From contig CAUJDS010000073.1 in assembly GCA_963169695.1 (NCBI GenBank), forward strand, positions 1-35,946: a stretch of 35,946 nucleotides of DNA. The letters are read 5' to 3'. A program made the translations under genes and the position numbers. The stretch is from Bdellovibrionota bacterium. Its GTDB lineage: Bacteria > Bdellovibrionota > UBA1018 > CAUJDS01. Of this stretch, positions 33,900-35,946 are shown piece by piece (position 1 is the first letter of the stretch; the number at the start of each line of letters is the position of its first letter). Below the pieces are notes generated by a model. That model had not been told where the DNA came from, did not search any database, and saw nothing but the letters and a program-made list of their open reading frames with translations.

Positions 33900-34003
33900 T
33901 CATTCAACTTATTGCGCTACCAGCCCATATCCTGACTTAGGAGATCAGACGATTTCCTAGGTTAGGGACACCCCGATAAACGAAATCCCTAAAGGTGAGT
34001 TTT

Positions 34004-34261
34004 ATGGACAACCCCAAAGATGGCACAACTCAGCCAGCTTCCAGCGAAATGAGTGAACAGGAATCGAAGAATAAGTTGCGGACCTATAAGAAACCTAATG
34101 GTGATTCATTTCAGGTCACTGAAGAAGAGTTCGCTCAAATAGTTGAAATTTTCGATTATTTTAGAAAGTTAAGAGAATCAAAAGACACCCAGTCGGAATC
34201 ACTCGAACCAGAATTGACTGGGCTCAATGCTGGCAATCCGGTAAATTGGAAGGTCGGGTAA
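34004..34261 (+). CDS. Small acidic protein upstream of the recombinase
   Basis: An 85-residue protein (ATG 34004, AAGGTGAG upstream; a GTG at 33995 is less likely). It is rich in Glu, Ser and Lys, with a short basic-helix part (KLRTYKKPNGDSFQVTEEEF, then FDYFRKLRES) and a disordered end. No known family. It ends 3 bp before the recombinase start, so the two are co-translated; a small partner of the recombinase, such as a directionality factor, is possible but not shown. Confidence 0.6.
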   Translation: MDNPKDGTTQPASSEMSEQESKNKLRTYKKPNGDSFQVTEEEFAQIVEIFDYFRKLRESKDTQSESLEPELTGLNAGNPVNWKVG

Positions 34262-34264
34262 TAT

Positions 34265-35946
34265 ATGAATGAGATTTATTATAAAAACAAAAATGCGGTG
34301 GCAATTTTACGGGTCAGTAGCGTCAAGCAAACTGACGGTGGTATTTCACACCAAGTTCAAGAAGAAAAATGCCGAGAGTATGCCAAAGAGTTAGGACTTA
34401 ACATCGTTCAGGTTTTTACTTTTGCTGAAAGCGCAAAAAATAGTAATGAACGCCACAAATACAATGAAGCCATGACGTTTGTTAAAAAACGTAAAGTCGG
34501 CAATGTTTTATTTTATATGCCTGACCGAGAAGCTCGAAACATGACTGATGGAGAAGAAAATGAGCGTAAGGTCTTGCGTGGCGAGTTTAATATTCACTAC
34601 GTAAATGAAAGAAAAATCCTGCACAAAGACACGCCCTCAAGTGAACTCTTTGCGAGAGATGTTCAACTTGTAATGGCAAAAAATAATTCAAAGGTTACGA
34701 GCGATAAAGTTATTGACGCCATGGCATCTAAAGCGCGGATGGGATGGTATCCAAGCAATCACCCACCTCTAGGCTATGTCACCGTTAAAATTACTGACTC
34801 AGCAACGGGACGAGCTAAAAACCGAGGAACAACCATCGGGCTTGATCCGAACGAAAATAATCGCAAAATTGTTCTTCGAGAATTTGAACTGAGATCAAAA
34901 GGATTCACTTATGAGGAAATTAGAAAAACAGTTTTAAGTGAAGGTTTAATTTCTGGCAAAAAAGCACTGACGTATTCAAAAAGCTCCATAGAATATCGTC
35001 TGAAAAACCTTTTCTATCGAGGCGAATACGATTGGCGCGGAGTACGCTACCAAGGGAAGCACGAATTATTTGTGCCGAAAGCTTGGGTTGCGAAAGTCGA
35101 TGAGATGAATGGCTTGCGAGGCAATACTAAACGTGAATTTACCGATGAGCATACTACCCTAGTAGATGGGTGGTTAAAGTGTTCATGCGGATGTCGAATA
35201 ATTTATGATCCAAAGACGAAGTATATAAAAACCACGGGTGAAACAAAAACCTACCATTACTATCATTGCACGAACGGGAAACAGTCTCATCCCAAGCTTG
35301 AGAACATCCAAGGTGACAAACTCTGGGAGCAGTTTGGCGAACTGATCGACAAAATTAATATTAGTGATGAGTTCGCAAAGGACATTGCGGATGCCCTGAA
35401 CAAAACCGAAAAGAAAGCCCACAAAGTTGTCGAACTTCAAATCGAAGGCTTCAGTCGCAAATTGAAAGAACTCGATAATCAACGAGACGCACTCGTCGAT
35501 TTAATGATCAGCAAACAGATCGACAAAGAGTTGTTCGACCAACAACTTCAGAGAGTGCGCTCCAATCGAGATTCTTTAGTTGAGCAACTCGAGATGAATC
35601 AGAAGAGCTTAACCTCTGTAGTATTAGAAACTGCGAAGACCGTTCTCGAACTGGCTACTTCTGCGAAATCGTTGTGGATTTCCAAATCACCTCAAGAACG
35701 TCGTGAGTTCCTAGATTTGATACTCTCGAACCCGACACTCGATGGGCTAAATGTGCGATTTGAATTGAAAAAACCATTTGCGGTCTTGATAAAAATGGCT
35801 GAAAAAACTGAAAAAGAAGAGTGGTGCCGAGGGCCGGACTTGAGCGACTTCAGTCGTTCGCTCGTGCTCACTCCTTGCGTCGCCAGCTACGTTGCTAGAA
35901 AAGTCTTCCGGACTTTTCTCCCTGCGCTAGATCGCTGTCGCGATCC
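34265..35946 (+). CDS. Large serine recombinase (integrase), 3' end outside window
   Basis: Site-specific recombinase of the resolvase/invertase superfamily. The catalytic domain has AILRVSSVKQ with catalytic Ser18 and then QVQEEKCREYAKELG; the PDREARNMTDGEEN region follows. The recombinase domain (about 150-275) includes GWYPSNHPPLGY. A Cys cluster at 306, 308 and 310 with Cys335 marks the zinc-ribbon domain, and residues about 380-440 form a long coiled coil. From codon 520 (base 35822) the frame reads into the 125-bp repeat as WCRGPDLSDFSRS and continues past the window; if the repeat extends like the left copy it would end after about 579 residues. Probably integrates and excises the island. 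Confidence 0.88.
   Translation, partial: MNEIYYKNKNAVAILRVSSVKQTDGGISHQVQEEKCREYAKELGLNIVQVFTFAESAKNSNERHKYNEAMTFVKKRKVGNVLFYMPDREARNMTDGEENERKVLRGEFNIHYVNERKILHKDTPSSELFARDVQLVMAKNNSKVTSDKVIDAMASKARMGWYPSNHPPLGYVTVKITDSATGRAKNRGTTIGLDPNENNRKIVLREFELRSKGFTYEEIRKTVLSEGLISGKKALTYSKSSIEYRLKNLFYRGEYDWRGVRYQGKHELFVPKAWVAKVDEMNGLRGNTKREFTDEHTTLVDGWLKCSCGCRIIYDPKTKYIKTTGETKTYHYYHCTNGKQSHPKLENIQGDKLWEQFGELIDKINISDEFAKDIADALNKTEKKAHKVVELQIEGFSRKLKELDNQRDALVDLMISKQIDKELFDQQLQRVRSNRDSLVEQLEMNQKSLTSVVLETAKTVLELATSAKSLWISKSPQERREFLDLILSNPTLDGLNVRFELKKPFAVLIKMAEKTEKEEWCRGPDLSDFSRSLVLTPCVASYVARKVFRTFLPALDRCRD
35822..35946 (+). repeat. Right copy of 125-bp direct repeat (probable attR)
   Basis: Identical to 17450-17574. 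It starts at codon 520 of the recombinase gene, in frame, and runs to the window edge, so its full length and the chromosomal flank beyond are unseen. It may be the right island boundary, or the join of an excised circle, or one of several genomic copies; all would give this sequence at a contig end. Confidence 0.8.

Larger units (their letters stand above)
17450..35946 (+). mobile_element. Integrated genomic island with large serine recombinase (about 18.4 kb)
   Basis: A region more A+T-rich than the first 17 kb, bounded by exact 125-bp direct repeats, with a large serine recombinase gene abutting the right repeat. It contains an excisionase-like HTH, a type III restriction system, XRE regulator, replication-type winged-helix proteins, a DUF3102-like protein and many unknown small genes. 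The unit from repeat to repeat would be 17450-35821. No relaxase, type IV secretion or phage structural gene was recognised, so it is a non-conjugative island or a satellite-like element. The right chromosomal flank is not visible. Confidence 0.75.

Overview
The window looks like a chromosomal stretch of a Gram-negative, motile bacterium with many exported proteins, probably of the Bdellovibrio-like (Bdellovibrionota/Oligoflexia) kind. That placement is an inference from gene content (stator pair motA-motB, many lipoproteins and signal-peptide hydrolases, a membrane-anchored PilZ protein, an EpmC-type EF-P hydroxylase); no rRNA or other firm taxonomic marker is present.

Region 1 (1-17.2 kb) is ordinary chromosome. 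It holds the 3' part of metG, then tatA and ATP-type pckA. Next come an exported protein of unknown function, a motA-motB pair, a barrel-like exported protein, a lipoprotein, a PilZ membrane protein and a convergent epmC. A signal-peptide-bearing flavin monooxygenase, a crcB fluoride channel, a large lipoprotein with three 40-residue repeats, an exported protein, a lipase-like alpha/beta hydrolase and an exported endonuclease/exonuclease/phosphatase-family enzyme complete it.

Region 2 (about 17.3-17.9 kb) is a non-coding hairpin cluster with at least nine perfect stem-loops in about 370 bp. It contains a 125-bp sequence starting at 17450 that is repeated exactly at the right edge of the window (35822-35946), directly behind a large serine recombinase gene. 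I read 17450-35821 as an integrated mobile element of about 18.4 kb. The repeat begins with what looks like the 3' end of a leucine tRNA on the minus strand, and its other end is not visible because the window stops inside it.

Region 3 (18.0-35.9 kb), visibly more A+T-rich, is the element. Its main cargo is a tightly coupled seven-gene minus-strand operon (26500 to 18705): excisionase-like HTH, type III Mod, type III Res, a 75-residue protein, a DUF2971 protein, a HEPN protein with an RHGILH motif, and a protein with PDF/IEAVAV residues that may be a PD-(D/E)XK-type nuclease. The last three could form an abortive-infection module attached to the restriction system; this is the strongest candidate here for an undescribed system. 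The rest is a XRE regulator operon with a lipoprotein and a membrane protein, two winged-helix-like (replication-type) genes, a minus-strand set (unknown protein, DUF3102-like DNA-binding protein, methylase-like protein lacking motif IV), a small acidic protein and the serine recombinase. No relaxase or conjugation gene was recognised. Several inverted repeats lie at the regulatory gaps.
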